Shown piece after piece: positions 1-6,787 of a stretch of 15,920 nt of DNA. The stretch's first letter is position 1. The number at the start of each line of letters is the position of its first letter. The translations under genes were made by a program, and so were the position numbers. Under the pieces are notes generated by a model, which made no database searches, was not told where the DNA came from, and was given only the letters and a program-made list of their open reading frames with translations. Source of the stretch: Lachnospiraceae bacterium UBA3638 (GTDB lineage Bacteria > Bacillota > Clostridia > Lachnospirales > Lachnospiraceae); assembly GCA_002373595.1 (NCBI GenBank), contig DFKT01000103.1, positions 1-15,920 of the forward strand. Reading direction: 5' to 3'.

Positions 1-306
<306 letters not shown>

Positions 307-496
307 AATGTTCGATCTGACCAGATTTACATCTGGCTTTAATTCTTTGAAAAAAACTTTTTCGCAATATCGCCTTGCTCGAAAACCTTCGATTTTTCCG
401 GCTCAATTGCTCATCGGAAATTTTCAGGGATGTGTTACTGTTTAATTATCAAAGTTCATTTGGTTCTTTGTTGCCGTTTTTCGCGACAGCTTTAAT
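307..496 (-). other. 16S precursor leader (no gene)
   Basis: This stretch lies between the rRNA promoter and the mature 16S 5' end and holds no credible gene. It contains two small hairpins on the transcribed strand: CCAGAT-GTAA-ATCTGG at 321-336, just upstream of the mature 5' end and possibly part of precursor processing, and TCGAA-GGTT-TTCGA at 379-392. I could not find a convincing boxA antitermination element in the correct orientation. Confidence 0.6.
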
Positions 497-561
497 AAGA
501 TATCACTTTCATTTTACCTTGTCAACACATTTTTTTAGAAATTTGAAAAATTTTTTTAAAT
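497..561 (-). promoter_or_regulatory. rRNA operon sigma-A promoter with UP-like tract
   Basis: On the minus strand a perfect -35 box TTGACA (520-525) is separated by exactly 17 nt from TATCTT (497-502), a 4/6 match to the -10 consensus. Upstream of the -35, positions 526-561 are almost entirely A and T in phased runs, as in UP elements of rRNA promoters. The start point is inferred near 490. It sits directly upstream of 16S in the right orientation, so assignment to the rrn operon is secure; the UP role is inferred. Confidence 0.85.
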
Positions 562-565
562 GCCG

Positions 566-589
566 AAAAACCGCAGAAAATGGGGTTTT
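566..589 (-). terminator. possible weak terminator after the pfkA-dnaX operon
   Basis: The minus strand can form a 6-bp stem, AAAACC (84-89) with GGTTTT (67-72), around an 11-nt loop, followed by a T-rich but interrupted tail. The stem is AT-rich and short, so it may not terminate efficiently. It is the only terminator-like structure between the DUF5711-like gene and the rRNA promoter. Confidence 0.25.
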
Positions 590-601
590 ATATACCTCAG
601 A

Positions 602-1789
602 TCAGTTGAGCTGAATCGTGTCTATGGAATTTCCGGTAACAATTACATATCTGTATGCACTATCCGTCGGTATGATAACTTTTACGGAAGTATCGAATCC
701 GCCGTTATACTTCACGCGGCCGTCCAGTGTTTCTATAAGACATTCGCTGTCATTGTATATAATGAAGTTCTTCTTATCAAATATGATCTCGCTGTAGTCC
801 AGATCGAAGTAATACTTTCCTTTCAGGCTTCCGTCCGCACCGTACACTTCAAAACGATACCTGCTGCCCTGCTTGTCGGAAGCAAATACGATACCTACAT
901 ATCCGTTTCCGGAAAAGACGGATCTGACTTCATCATCAAAGAGATATTCCTGCTTTATCGCAGGTCTCTCCTCTCCCTGATAGATCATAAGTCTGCCATC
1001 TCCTACAGCATAAGCTGCGCTGTCGCTTAAGAATCCTATCTCAGGTGCAACGAGATCCGTGTAATCATATCCGCTTACCAGATTGTCGCTGTAGTTGTCG
1101 CCTGCGGATCCAAAGTTGTAAAAGGCTATCGTAGTCTTTACCGTCCCCGCATCTACATATACATAACTTATCTGCAGAAGCTTTCCGGAAGGCGAAAGAG
1201 CTACGACCGCAGGATATCCGCTCCTGGACATATGCGCCTGTCCCTGCAGCTTCATAGTGCCATCGGGATCATATGTGTTGATCCAAGTGACATCCGTGTC
1301 GGCAAGTACCGCAGTTACTGTTCCGGTTTCAGATACTGCTATCTGTCTGATGGGAAGATTGGTCTGGAAATTTCCCAGAGATCCCTTTTCATTTAATACA
1401 TAGATATCTCTGCCATTATAGTTTGCAAAAGCAACTGTGCCGCCATTCTTTGCAACCTTAAGATCCTGTATCTGATATGTCTGGTTCCAAATAACAGTTC
1501 CGTTTACATCGGTAAGGTGCGCACCGTCCTGGCTGTATGAGAGAATTGATTTGCCAAGACTCGTCTGCTTGGAAACAATAGCCTCATCTACTTCCACACT
1601 GGACCTTACTTCATATCCCGTGTAGAAGTGCGATAGGTACTGCAGATATATTATGATGCAAAAAACAAACACAACGGCAAGTCCGAGCATTCCTCTGTAG
1701 AAATTCCGTCTGTTGTATCTTCTGATCTTTTCTCTGTATTCCTGGCGGTCATCTCTCCTACCGCCTTTAAGCTTGGTAAACTTTGCCAT
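602..1789 (-). CDS. DUF5711-like membrane-anchored protein
   Basis: A 395-residue protein. The first 30 residues are strongly basic (KLKGGRRDDRQEYREKIRRYNRR), followed by one hydrophobic segment at about residues 33-51, which fits an N-in signal anchor with the rest outside the membrane. The extracytoplasmic part has repeating short beta-strand blocks with Gly/Asp turns (for example VNGTVIWNQTYQ, LNEKGSLGNFQT, LSPSGKLLQISYVYV), suggesting a beta-propeller-like fold. I recognise it as resembling the Lachnospiraceae DUF5711 family by recall only; function is unknown. It is the last gene of the pfkA-dnaX run. Its ATG overlaps the galM stop by 1 nt (TAATG), and no Shine-Dalgarno is visible in the preceding TAAGTTTGAA, so translation is probably coupled to galM. 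Confidence 0.8.
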   Translation of the reverse strand: MAKFTKLKGGRRDDRQEYREKIRRYNRRNFYRGMLGLAVVFVFCIIIYLQYLSHFYTGYEVRSSVEVDEAIVSKQTSLGKSILSYSQDGAHLTDVNGTVIWNQTYQIQDLKVAKNGGTVAFANYNGRDIYVLNEKGSLGNFQTNLPIRQIAVSETGTVTAVLADTDVTWINTYDPDGTMKLQGQAHMSRSGYPAVVALSPSGKLLQISYVYVDAGTVKTTIAFYNFGSAGDNYSDNLVSGYDYTDLVAPEIGFLSDSAAYAVGDGRLMIYQGEERPAIKQEYLFDDEVRSVFSGNGYVGIVFASDKQGSRYRFEVYGADGSLKGKYYFDLDYSEIIFDKKNFIIYNDSECLIETLDGRVKYNGGFDTSVKVIIPTDSAYRYVIVTGNSIDTIQLN

Positions 1790-2826
1790 TATTCAAACTT
1801 ATATACTGTCTGTGATCTGTAATCCTTTCCCTCCCCGAATACACATGAAGGGAAGTTGTCGTGATGAATAGTGTCAGGATAATACTGTGTCTCGAGGCAG
1901 AGTCCGTGTCTCTTATCGTAATGTACACCCTTCTTTCCATCCTGAGGATCTATGAAGTTGCCCGCATAGAACTGTATGCCGGGAAGGTCGGTATATGTCT
2001 TCATCACGCGTCCACTCTTTTCGGATCTGACAGTCGCCGCAAGACGAAGCGTTCCATCCCATCCGTCTATACAGAAATTGTGATCGTATCCGCCTGCAAG
2101 ATTAAGCTGTTCAAAATCATCTCCGATATGTGCTCCTACTTTTACCTCTTTGGTAAGATCCATCGGTGTGCCTGCTACAGGAGCTATCTCTCCGGTAGGA
2201 ATGGATCCCGGAACAGTCGGAGTATAATTTGAGCACTCAAGCTTTATGTAATGATCTTCGATACTTCCTGCGTCCATACCGTCAAGATTAAAATATGTAT
2301 GATTGGTAGGATTGATGATAGTGCGTGCATCGCTCTGTCCGTGATAATCGAGAACCAGCTCATTATCATCGGTAAGCTTATAGGTTACAGACATCTTCTT
2401 GTTACCGGGGAATCCAAGAGTGGCTGGATCTTCGAGAGAAAACTCAACTCCGTCTGCAAGCACTCTCGCATCCCACATTCTCTTGTGATATCCGAGTTCC
2501 ATATGACTGTGAAGATTATTCTCTCCGTCATTTGCATCGAGCTCATAGCAAACTCCGTCTATCTCGTACGAAGCTCCTCCGATACGGTTGGCGCTGGGGC
2601 CTACCGTCGCTCCGAAGAAACTGGGATTTCCGTAGTAACCCTCTCCCTTATCAAATCCAAGAACTATGTCCTGCGCATTTCCGTTTTTATCGGGAACCCA
2701 AAGCTCAACAAGTATCGCACCAAGGCTGGATACCTTTGCGGTCATGCCTTTATTGTTTGTGATAGTGTAAAGCGTTATCTCTCTTCCGTCATTTGAATTT
2801 CCGAACTTTGCAGAAGTAACTCCCAT
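1789..2826 (-). CDS. galM: aldose 1-epimerase (galactose mutarotase)
   Basis: A 345-residue protein, the usual length for GalM, which interconverts alpha and beta anomers of aldohexoses in the cytoplasm. Family landmarks are in order: ATVGPSANRIG at about 73-83, NNLHSHM at about 103-109, NHTYFNL at about 175-181 with the probable catalytic His176, GGYDHNF at about 246-251, and GLCLETQYYPD near 308-318 with the probable catalytic base Glu312. There is no signal peptide. The start has a good ribosome binding site (GGAGGG, 8-9 nt upstream) and lies 23 nt after recR. Its place between recR and the DUF5711-like gene is not functionally obvious. As a broad-specificity mutarotase it could serve the sugar-utilisation genes elsewhere in the window, but that is inference. 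Confidence 0.93.
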   Translation of the reverse strand: MGVTSAKFGNSNDGREITLYTITNNKGMTAKVSSLGAILVELWVPDKNGNAQDIVLGFDKGEGYYGNPSFFGATVGPSANRIGGASYEIDGVCYELDANDGENNLHSHMELGYHKRMWDARVLADGVEFSLEDPATLGFPGNKKMSVTYKLTDDNELVLDYHGQSDARTIINPTNHTYFNLDGMDAGSIEDHYIKLECSNYTPTVPGSIPTGEIAPVAGTPMDLTKEVKVGAHIGDDFEQLNLAGGYDHNFCIDGWDGTLRLAATVRSEKSGRVMKTYTDLPGIQFYAGNFIDPQDGKKGVHYDKRHGLCLETQYYPDTIHHDNFPSCVFGEGKDYRSQTVYKFE

Positions 2827-2849
2827 TTTAATACCCTCCGTTTAAAAGA

Positions 2850-3446
2850 TTATATTTCGGTTCTTCCGTCAAGTGCTCTCGAAAGTGTAACTTCATCTAT
2901 ATACTCAAGATCACCGCCGACCGGTACTCCGCTTGCGATCCTGGTGACTTTGACACCAAGAGGCTTTATGAGTTTGCTTATGTACATTGCGGTGGTCTCT
3001 CCCTCGATGCTCGAATTAGTAGCGAGTATCACCTCATCAACATCACCTCCGCATCTCTCCACCAGTTCTTTGATCTTGATGTCCGATGGGCCTATTCCTA
3101 TCATCGGAGATATCGCACCGTGAAGCACATGATATACTCCCCTGTACTTTCCGGTCTTTTCATATGCCGCAAGATCGCGGACGTTTTCGACGACCATGAT
3201 CGTCTTTTTATCTCGCGTATCATCCGAACAGATCGGACAAAGCTCATTATCCGTGAGTGTGTAGCAGCACTTGCAGTACCTGACATTGGCTTTCGCCGCT
3301 GTCATTGCAGATGCAAGTCTCGCCACTCTTTCCTCGGGGAGATTGATGATATGAAAAGCAAGTCTCTGTGCCGACTTTCCGCCTATGCCGGGCAGTCCGG
3401 CAAGTTCATCGACGAGCTTATTGATGTATCCGCTGTAAAGCTCCAT
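2850..3446 (-). CDS. recR: recombination mediator protein RecR
   Basis: A 198-residue protein, the typical RecR length. An N-terminal helix-hairpin-helix ([16 protein letters not shown], residues 18-33) is followed by a zinc finger with Cys58, Cys61, Cys70 and Cys73, then a Toprim domain at about 78-175 starting with [10 protein letters not shown] and including [12 protein letters not shown]. RecR acts with RecO (and RecF) to load RecA onto single-stranded DNA at gaps. Its ATG overlaps the ybaB stop (TGATG), with GGAGG about 13 nt upstream inside ybaB, so the two are translationally coupled. The dnaX-ybaB-recR order is conserved widely in bacteria, which supports the call. Confidence 0.97.
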   Translation of the reverse strand: MELYSGYINKLVDELAGLPGIGGKSAQRLAFHIINLPEERVARLASAMTAAKANVRYCKCCYTLTDNELCPICSDDTRDKKTIMVVENVRDLAAYEKTGKYRGVYHVLHGAISPMIGIGPSDIKIKELVERCGGDVDEVILATNSSIEGETTAMYISKLIKPLGVKVTRIASGVPVGGDLEYIDEVTLSRALDGRTEI

Positions 3447-3778
3447 CAGAAGGGAAGTCCTCCGGTCATCCTGCCCATGAGAGCTTCACTTGCTTCATCC
3501 GCCTGCTTCATTGCCTCTCCCACAGCTGCGAGTATTGCATCCTGAAGAGTCTCTATATCCTCGGGATCGACTATCTCCTCCTTGAGAGTAAGGCTGATAA
3601 GCTTCTTGCTTCCGTTTACCTTTGCCTCTACGGCTCCGCCGCCAGCGGTGCCGGTAAACTCCTTAGTCTCGAGTTCTTTCTGTTCCTCTTCCATCTGGCG
3701 CTTCATACGCTGTGCCTGTTTCATGAGGTTCGCCATATTACCGGGCATCCCCCCGCCGTATCCACCGTGTTTTGCCAT
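3446..3778 (-). CDS. ybaB: YbaB/EbfC family nucleoid-associated protein
   Basis: A 110-residue protein with the YbaB signature: a Gly/Met-rich start ([21 protein letters not shown]), an amphipathic helix rich in Met, Gln and Glu, the central [21 protein letters not shown] block that forms the dimer core, and a C-terminal helix ending in [10 protein letters not shown]. Family members are small dimeric DNA-binding proteins associated with the nucleoid; a role with recombination has been suggested from the constant link to recR. The gene starts behind AAAGGAAA, 37 nt after dnaX, and its TGA stop overlaps the recR ATG. Confidence 0.95.
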   Translation of the reverse strand: MAKHGGYGGGMPGNMANLMKQAQRMKRQMEEEQKELETKEFTGTAGGGAVEAKVNGSKKLISLTLKEEIVDPEDIETLQDAILAAVGEAMKQADEASEALMGRMTGGLPF

Positions 3779-3815
3779 TTTGATTTCCTTTCGTAAATAT
3801 ACTTACCGGATTGCC

Positions 3816-5375
3816 CTACTCGTCATCTTCTTCGATAGGGAATCCGTTTATCTGTCTGATATCAAATATCTTTTCGTTCTTAGACGATGCTTCCCGGATA
3901 TTGAAAGTCACTTCCTTGCCAACATTGGACGATAGCACTTCTGCAAGTGCTTCCTTTCTTCCCGGTGCTGTGATCCGTCCGTAGCTTATATCGCCAAATG
4001 TATAAACTATCTCAAGATTGCCGTCCTTGTCCACTGACGGGATTGCAGTCGCGAGCATCGTAGATAGTGCTTCCGTTGCGCCCTTTAATCTATCCCAGTT
4101 ATCAACTATATACTGCACATCCTCCCGAAGCGCTTTGGGCATCTGTACCCTGGGTGCTTCTTCTTTTGCCGCCGGCTTTGCCCCCCCGGGAACTGCCGCT
4201 ACGGTCGAACTTACAACCACACCGTTTTCCAGTTTTTCTTCGAGTGCGGATATCCTGTCTATGATAGTGTCATCTCTCTTCTCCATCATCGGCTTGCAGA
4301 GTTTAACAAGTGCTATATCGATGGGGATCCTCTTCTGTGAAGCATTTCTCACCTGAGGTACCAGTTCCGAAAAGATCCTGATATACCTGATCACTCTGTC
4401 GGACTCGGCCAGAGCCGCATCCTCTTTCAGCCTGATCATGTTTTCTTCCGATACATCGATCGTATCCGCGAAATCGGGAGAAGCCTGCAGCATCATAATG
4501 TTTCTGAGATACCATGTGAAGTCAGATGTGAACTGCACAAGTTCTCTTCCCTGTGCGACAACATCGTCCAGGAGCTTCACGCACTGAGTTACATCCCTGG
4601 CGACGACAGCTCTGTAGAGATCACTGAACATCTCCGAATCAACAGCTCCCAAAACTTCAAGAGTGCGATCGTATGTGAGCTTGTGTCCGATATTAAATGC
4701 TATGCACTGATCCAGAAGACTCAGCGCATCTCTGAGCGATCCGTCTGCCTTTCTCGCAATGTAGCGGAGCGCCTTGTCATCGATCTCCACTTCCTCTTTG
4801 ACCATGAGCTCCTTCATACGGTCTGCGATCGTATCTACGGATATCCTTCTGAAATCATATCTCTGACATCTGGAGAGAATGGTTGGAAGTATCTTGTGAA
4901 CATCCGTTGTCGCGAGGATAAAGATGACGTACTCGGGAGGCTCTTCGAGAGTCTTGAGCAAAGCGTTGAACGCATTCGGCGAGATCATATGAACCTCGTC
5001 GATGATATAGACCTTGTATCTTCCCATGGTGGGACGATAGCTTACTTCTTCGATTATATTTCTGACGTCATCGACACTGGTGTTTGAAGCGGCATCGATC
5101 TCAACTACATTGAGATTGGATCCGTCAGCGATCGCACGGCACATCTCGCACTCGCCGCAAGGGCCGTTCTCAGTAGGGTTTGTACAGTTAACAGCCTTGG
5201 CAAATATCTTTGCCATGGTCGTCTTGCCGGTGCCTCTTGTTCCGGTAAACAGGTATGCATGACCTATGCGCTGCGTCTTAAGCTGATTCTTAAGAGTCGT
5301 AACGATATGATCCTGACCTTTTACATCCGAAAAATCAGTCGGTCTGAATTTTCTGTAGAGTGCAACATATGACAT
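3816..5375 (-). CDS. dnaX: DNA polymerase III subunits gamma and tau
   Basis: A 519-residue clamp-loader ATPase. Visible AAA+ features are Walker A GTRGTGKTT (residues 45-53), a zinc module with Cys64, Cys73, Cys76 and Cys79, Walker B VYIIDEVH (122-129), sensor-1 region ATTD (155-158) and the arginine-finger motif SRC (168-170). Domain III follows to about 365, then a Pro/Ala/Lys-rich linker near 395-415 and a shorter C-terminal tau-like region. As the clamp-loader core it opens the beta clamp and links polymerases in the replisome. Its ATG is 5 nt after the phosphofructokinase stop, with GGAG about 10 nt upstream inside the end of that gene. A run of seven G (minus strand, 4181-4187) lies in the linker; see findings. 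Confidence 0.97.
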   Translation of the reverse strand: MSYVALYRKFRPTDFSDVKGQDHIVTTLKNQLKTQRIGHAYLFTGTRGTGKTTMAKIFAKAVNCTNPTENGPCGECEMCRAIADGSNLNVVEIDAASNTSVDDVRNIIEEVSYRPTMGRYKVYIIDEVHMISPNAFNALLKTLEEPPEYVIFILATTDVHKILPTILSRCQRYDFRRISVDTIADRMKELMVKEEVEIDDKALRYIARKADGSLRDALSLLDQCIAFNIGHKLTYDRTLEVLGAVDSEMFSDLYRAVVARDVTQCVKLLDDVVAQGRELVQFTSDFTWYLRNIMMLQASPDFADTIDVSEENMIRLKEDAALAESDRVIRYIRIFSELVPQVRNASQKRIPIDIALVKLCKPMMEKRDDTIIDRISALEEKLENGVVVSSTVAAVPGGAKPAAKEEAPRVQMPKALREDVQYIVDNWDRLKGATEALSTMLATAIPSVDKDGNLEIVYTFGDISYGRITAPGRKEALAEVLSSNVGKEVTFNIREASSKNEKIFDIRQINGFPIEEDDE

Positions 5376-5380
5376 CAGTG

Positions 5381-6454
5381 TCAGTCTCCGAAGGATATTC
5401 CCAAAAGTTTCGCTTCCTTGATGATCGTAGCTTCGGGATCAAGATATTTAAGCTTGCCCGCAACTTCATCGAGTGGAACCTTTACGATCTCCCTGTTCTT
5501 GTATCCGACCATAAATCCGTACTCACCCTTTAAAATGAGTTCTCCTGCCTCAGCGCCGAGGCGGCTTGCAAATACTCTGTCATAAGGGCATGGACTTCCG
5601 CCTCTCTGTGTATGTCCGGGAACCGTAACCCTTACCTCGCGTCCGGTCTTCTCCTGGATCTGTGCAGCCACTTCGTACGATACGGAAGGATACTTGTAGT
5701 TCTCCATATATTTCTTGCGATCCTTCTTGCTCATCTTTGCCACTTCCTTGGACATGGCTCCCTCTGCAACAGCAAGGATCGTAAACTTGCTTCCGTTCTT
5801 TTCACGTTCTTCTATCTTCTTGATGACTTTGTTTATATCGTAGGGGATCTCAGGGATAAGGATGATGTCAGCGCCTCCGGCCATTCCGGCGTTCAGCGTA
5901 AGCCATCCTACTTTATGACCCATGACCTCGACTATGAATACTCTGCCGTGTGAAGCGGCAGTCGTGTGAATGCAATCTATCGCATACGTAGCTATATCTA
6001 CAGCACTCTGGAACCCGAAAGTCATATCGGTTCCCCAGAGATCATTGTCTATTGTCTTGGGAAGTGTTACGACATTGAGTCCTTCCTCGCGAAGAAGGTT
6101 TGCTGTCTTGTGTGATCCGTTTCCTCCGAGTACGACGAGGCAGTCAAGTCTGAGCTTGTAATAGTTCTGCTTCATCGCATCGACTTTATCAAGACCGTTC
6201 TCATCGGGATCCCGGATCGTCTTAAAAGGAGTCCTGGATGATCCGAGGATCGTTCCGCCCTTGGTAAGTATACCCGAGAAGTCCTTGCCCGTAAGCATCT
6301 GAAAATTGCCGTATATAAGACCTCTGTAGCCCTCGAGGAACCCATAAATCTCCACGTCCTGTCCGCTGTTAGCAAGAGTCTTAACAACACCTCTCATAGC
6401 TGCATTTAATGCCTGGCAGTCTCCGCCGCTGGTAAGCATTCCTATCCTCTTCAT
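5381..6454 (-). CDS. pfkA: 6-phosphofructokinase, group III-like variant
   Basis: A 357-residue phosphofructokinase that phosphorylates fructose 6-phosphate in glycolysis. Motifs are the N-terminal TSGGDCQALNAAMRG (8-22, where most relatives have GGDCPG), the phosphoryl-donor site GGNGS (110-114), PKTIDND (132-138) with catalytic Asp136, MGHKVGW (178-184) and PGHTQRGGSP. Gly113 at the E. coli Gly104 position predicts ATP use, while Lys133 at the Gly124 position is typical of PPi-using and group III enzymes. Asn112 replaces the usual metal-binding Asp103. The donor is therefore best guessed as ATP but is not certain. RBS AGGGGGAG lies 4-5 nt before the ATG. It is the first gene of the housekeeping run and is preceded by its own promoter. 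Confidence 0.93.
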   Translation of the reverse strand: MKRIGMLTSGGDCQALNAAMRGVVKTLANSGQDVEIYGFLEGYRGLIYGNFQMLTGKDFSGILTKGGTILGSSRTPFKTIRDPDENGLDKVDAMKQNYYKLRLDCLVVLGGNGSHKTANLLREEGLNVVTLPKTIDNDLWGTDMTFGFQSAVDIATYAIDCIHTTAASHGRVFIVEVMGHKVGWLTLNAGMAGGADIILIPEIPYDINKVIKKIEEREKNGSKFTILAVAEGAMSKEVAKMSKKDRKKYMENYKYPSVSYEVAAQIQEKTGREVRVTVPGHTQRGGSPCPYDRVFASRLGAEAGELILKGEYGFMVGYKNREIVKVPLDEVAGKLKYLDPEATIIKEAKLLGISFGD

Positions 6455-6506
6455 AGACTCCCCCTTTCAGGCTGTATGCATCTAGCCAAAAACCCTTAAA
6501 ATCGCG

Positions 6507-6522
6507 GCGCCCGAACGAGCGC
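6507..6522 (-). other. hairpin in the pfkA 5' untranslated leader
   Basis: The minus-strand leader can fold GCGCTC-GTTC-GGGCGC, a 6-bp stem with one G-U pair, close after the inferred start point and about 53 nt before the pfkA start codon. It is GC-rich in an otherwise AT-rich leader. No clean U-run follows directly, so it is not called a terminator; it could protect the 5' end of the mRNA or have no role. Confidence 0.4.
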
Positions 6523-6534
6523 ATACCATATATA

Positions 6535-6562
6535 ATTATAAAGATTTCCGTGTGAAAAGCAA
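6535..6562 (-). promoter_or_regulatory. promoter of the pfkA-dnaX operon
   Basis: The minus strand shows a perfect -10 box TATAAT (6535-6540), a 16-nt spacer, and a -35 candidate TTGCTT (6557-6562), which matches the consensus at 3 of 6 positions. The inferred leader is about 75 nt. It faces away from the tRNA promoter, with only 8 bp between the two -35 boxes. Confidence 0.65.
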
Positions 6563-6570
6563 GCAAAGGC

Positions 6571-6599
6571 TTGAAAAGGAAGAGCTATTCGGATATAAT
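6571..6599 (+). promoter_or_regulatory. sigma-A promoter of tRNA-Ser
   Basis: TTGAAA (6571-6576) and a perfect TATAAT (6594-6599) are separated by the ideal 17 nt. The inferred start is near 6606, about 41 nt before the tRNA 5' end. This strong box pair is the only one I see upstream of either the tRNA or the methyltransferase gene. Confidence 0.85.
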
Positions 6600-6618
6600 G
6601 TGGAAGTTGCGACCGGCC

Positions 6619-6640
6619 CTTTTTTTACGGGCAAAAAAAG
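6619..6640 (+). other. leader hairpin 7 nt upstream of the tRNA
   Basis: C followed by seven T (6619-6626) pairs perfectly with seven A followed by G (6633-6640) around the 6-nt loop ACGGGC. An alternative GCCC/GGGC pairing (6616-6619 with 6629-6632) excludes it. It lies in the leader that RNase P should remove. It has no terminator polarity, because on the plus strand an A-run rather than a U-run follows. Confidence 0.45.
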
Positions 6641-6647
6641 CAAGCAT

Positions 6648-6735
6648 GGAGACGTATCGAAGTGGTTGTAACGAGAACGATTCGAAATCGTTTTGTCGGG
6701 CGACCGGCACGTGGGTTCGAATCCCACCGTCTCCG
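6648..6735 (+). tRNA. tRNA-Ser(CGA)
   Basis: A full cloverleaf can be drawn. The acceptor arms GGAGACG (6648-6654) and CGTCTCC (6728-6734) pair perfectly. The anticodon stem AACGA/TCGTT closes the loop TTCGAAA, giving anticodon CGA, which reads UCG. A long class II variable arm GTCGG-GCGA-CCGGC is present, as expected for serine, and the T arm is GTGGG-TTCGAAT-CCCAC. The discriminator is G (6735), also expected for serine. The DNA then reads CACCA, so a CCA is present but displaced by two bases; the mature CCA is presumably added enzymatically after trimming. Confidence 0.96.
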
Positions 6736-6740
6736 CACCA

Positions 6741-6772
6741 GGCCATCCGGGACTGTCTCGGGTGGTCTTTTT
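6741..6772 (+). terminator. intrinsic terminator between tRNA-Ser and the methyltransferase gene
   Basis: Twelve bases (6741-6752) pair without a mismatch, counting G-U, with 6756-6767 around a 3-nt CTG loop, and five T follow at 6768-6772. It begins directly after the CACCA tail of the tRNA. The U-run ends one base before the AAAGGAG ribosome binding site (6774-6780) of the next gene, so the structure ends the tRNA transcript and doubles as the methyltransferase leader in any read-through RNA. Confidence 0.75.
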
Positions 6773-6787
6773 CAAAGGAGCTAAACT

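Noticed and set aside
341..352. TTCTTTGAAAAA resembling an rRNA boxA
   Set aside because: It lies on the plus strand, opposite to the direction of rRNA transcription, so it cannot act as boxA in the leader RNA.
560..1030. Plus-strand 156-residue open frame
   Set aside because: It is a shadow of the DUF5711-like gene, whose own frame has an RNA-anchored operon context, a membrane anchor and regular codon use.
6536..6775. Minus-strand 79-residue frame containing GFEPTCRSPDKTISNRSRY
   Set aside because: It is the antisense of tRNA-Ser and its T arm; this peptide pattern is a well-known spurious annotation opposite serine tRNA genes.
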